A program made the translations under genes and the position numbers. A stretch of 42,396 nt of DNA from SIG459 sp045631645 (lineage in GTDB: Bacteria > Bacillota > Clostridia > Oscillospirales > Oscillospiraceae), in assembly GCA_045631645.1 (NCBI GenBank), contig JAZQVC010000013.1, positions 1 through 42,396 of the forward strand. The letters run 5' to 3'. Position 1 is the stretch's first letter. Each line of letters begins with the position of its first letter. The notes under the pieces were generated by a model. It was not told where the DNA came from. It saw nothing but the letters and a program-made list of their open reading frames with translations, and ran no database searches. This document shows positions 41,874 to 42,396 of the stretch, piece after piece.

Positions 41874-42146
41874 ATGGGATATGAAGTAATAAATATTGGA
41901 ACCCATGCGGACCCAAACATAATAAATATAGCTTGTCCTAGTATTGATGCATTTTGCGTGGGAGTCAATGTAGTTTGCCCAGCAATTGATGCGGAATGTG
42001 GAGGCATTAATGCAATCTGTGGAGGAGATGCAGATTCTAACTGTGACGGTGGAAATGTTTATCCATGTGAAAACCCAGGGTTCGGTTGCAGAAGTGGTTG
42101 TGGCGGTGCTGTAGCAACTAATTGCGTTGAACCTGTATCCGTATAA
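41874..42146 (+). CDS. Cys-rich RiPP precursor peptide (ranthipeptide-like)
   Basis: A 90-residue peptide 20 bp after the maturase gene, with a very strong AAAGGAGG site. The leader is about 20 residues (MGYEVINIGTHADPNIINIA). The rest has ten Cys at positions 21, 28, 35, 42, 49, 57, 65, 72, 76 and 84, the first five exactly seven apart. CPSIDAFCVGVNVV and CPAIDAECGGINAI are tandem 14-residue repeats. Five Cys stand in C-x3-D or C-x3-N motifs (D25, N32, D39, N46, N61), the spacing used for thioether links in freyrasin-type ranthipeptides. It may be related to clostridial Cys-rich heptad bacteriocin-like peptides. Activity unknown. Confidence 0.88.
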   Translation: MGYEVINIGTHADPNIINIACPSIDAFCVGVNVVCPAIDAECGGINAICGGDADSNCDGGNVYPCENPGFGCRSGCGGAVATNCVEPVSV

Positions 42147-42156
42147 ATAGGCCTAA

Positions 42157-42191
42157 AACAAGTCGTGGCACAATAGTAGCCACGGCTTGTT
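42157..42191 (+). terminator. Terminator of the RiPP operon
   Basis: AACAAGTCGTGGC pairs with GCCACGGCTTGTT around a 9-base loop (one mismatch), eleven bases after the precursor stop. Confidence 0.88.
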
Positions 42192-42229
42192 ATTGTTCAG
42201 GCGGGTGAGTACAACAAAATTTTGTTATT

Positions 42230-42396
42230 CTAAAATTCCAAAATCCCATACCCATAAATCTCATAATGACCAATTGAATATTTCTGTTGCCTGCAACAAT
42301 CACCAGAATTACCTTCAATGGTATAGACATATCCACCTTCAACTCTTTCAACAATAGCCACATGATCGGCAACACCATCTGGACCTTTTGTGCTCG
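42230..42396 (-). CDS. C-terminal fragment of a CHAP-type (peptidoglycan hydrolase-like) protein
   Basis: On the minus strand a frame open from the window edge ends at TAG (42230-42232). It reads VADHVAIVERVEGGYVYTI, then EGNSGDCCRQQKYSIGHYEI and YGYGILEF. The H-V-A-I-V-E and E-G-N-S pattern is typical of the end of CHAP amidase/endopeptidase domains, which cut peptidoglycan; the catalytic Cys would be to the right of the window. About 54 residues are seen. It converges on the RiPP operon. Confidence 0.75.
   Translation of the reverse strand, partial: STKGPDGVADHVAIVERVEGGYVYTIEGNSGDCCRQQKYSIGHYEIYGYGILEF

Larger units (their letters stand above)
24208..42396. mobile_element. Integrative element / genomic island at tRNA-Val (left end; right end outside window)
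   Basis: A tyrosine integrase lies 85 bp from the 3' end of tRNA-Val and reads toward it, the standard layout of tRNA-targeted islands. Excisionase, MazF-like toxin, XRE regulators and a Cys-rich KTR protein follow, all typical element cargo. From about 26.7 kb base composition drops to clearly AT-rich values unlike the left half. No conjugation, relaxase, phage or replication genes are seen in this part, so the transfer mode is unknown. The second attachment site would be right of the window. Confidence 0.8.

Noticed and set aside
41597..42007. 136-codon frame on the minus strand
   Set aside because: It is antisense to the SPASM end of the maturase and the precursor peptide, both with strong ribosome sites.
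42190..42378. 62-codon frame on the minus strand at the window end
   Set aside because: Its translation has no motif; the neighbouring frame ending at 42230 gives a clear CHAP-type C-terminus and runs off the window.
24208..42396. CRISPR array, phage structural genes or relaxase/conjugation genes
   Set aside because: No spaced direct repeats and no proteins of these types are seen in this part; they may lie right of the window.

Overview
The window looks like a chromosomal segment of a spore-forming, gut-type Clostridia (Eubacteriales, probably near Oscillospiraceae). Reasons: an HrcA/CIRCE-controlled grpE-dnaK heat-shock operon, a dgt-dnaG-rpoD macromolecular synthesis cluster, a YpeB spore-germination protein, strong GGAGG ribosome sites, and moderately GC-rich housekeeping genes. 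No database search was possible. Names rest on motifs and family knowledge; promoter, operator and regulatory statements are inferences unless marked as seen.

Left part (1-24.2 kb), core genome: dnaK start, grpE, hrcA (leftward); a two-gene ABC transporter (rightward); an old-yellow-enzyme/FAD oxidoreductase and an AraC regulator (leftward); a lipoprotein with an HExxH metallopeptidase signature; dgt-dnaG-rpoD; a phosphodiesterase-nth-hflX-yigZ operon; three small unknown genes; a WecA/TagO-type transferase; divergent trpS and gltX; ypeB; a zinc-ribbon/Ig-like membrane protein; and a tRNA-Val(GAC). Two copies of a two-hairpin intergenic repeat occur here, one inside the heat-shock operon.

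Right part (24.2-42.4 kb and beyond the edge), AT-rich mobile island: a tyrosine integrase sits directly against the 3' end of tRNA-Val, followed by an excisionase and a MazF/PemK toxin. Upstream of these is a hairpin-dense non-coding stretch ending in a terminator-like structure. Then come a divergent pair of XRE regulators, a Cys-rich KTR protein, a secreted Amidase_6 protein and a membrane protein. These last three lie downstream of a complete agr-type quorum-sensing set: AgrB, a previously unlisted 51-residue AgrD-like pheromone precursor, an AgrC-like kinase and an AgrA-like LytTR regulator.

Farther right are a frameshifted metzincin-type secreted protease, two lipoprotein-like proteins, and a staphopain-like (C47) secreted cysteine protease. 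They are followed by a RiPP cluster: an ABC exporter, a CPBP protease, a radical SAM/SPASM maturase, and a 90-residue precursor with 10 Cys, several in C-x3-D/N motifs. The window ends in the C-terminus of a CHAP-like hydrolase.

The most interesting inference is that these parts form one circuit. A conserved ~91-bp promoter module stands in front of both the protease operon and the RiPP operon. Its first nine bases of shared operator (ATTCGTGTT) recur at the same distance from the -10 region of agrBD. This suggests a mobile element whose own AIP pheromone switches on secreted hydrolases and a thioether-type peptide.
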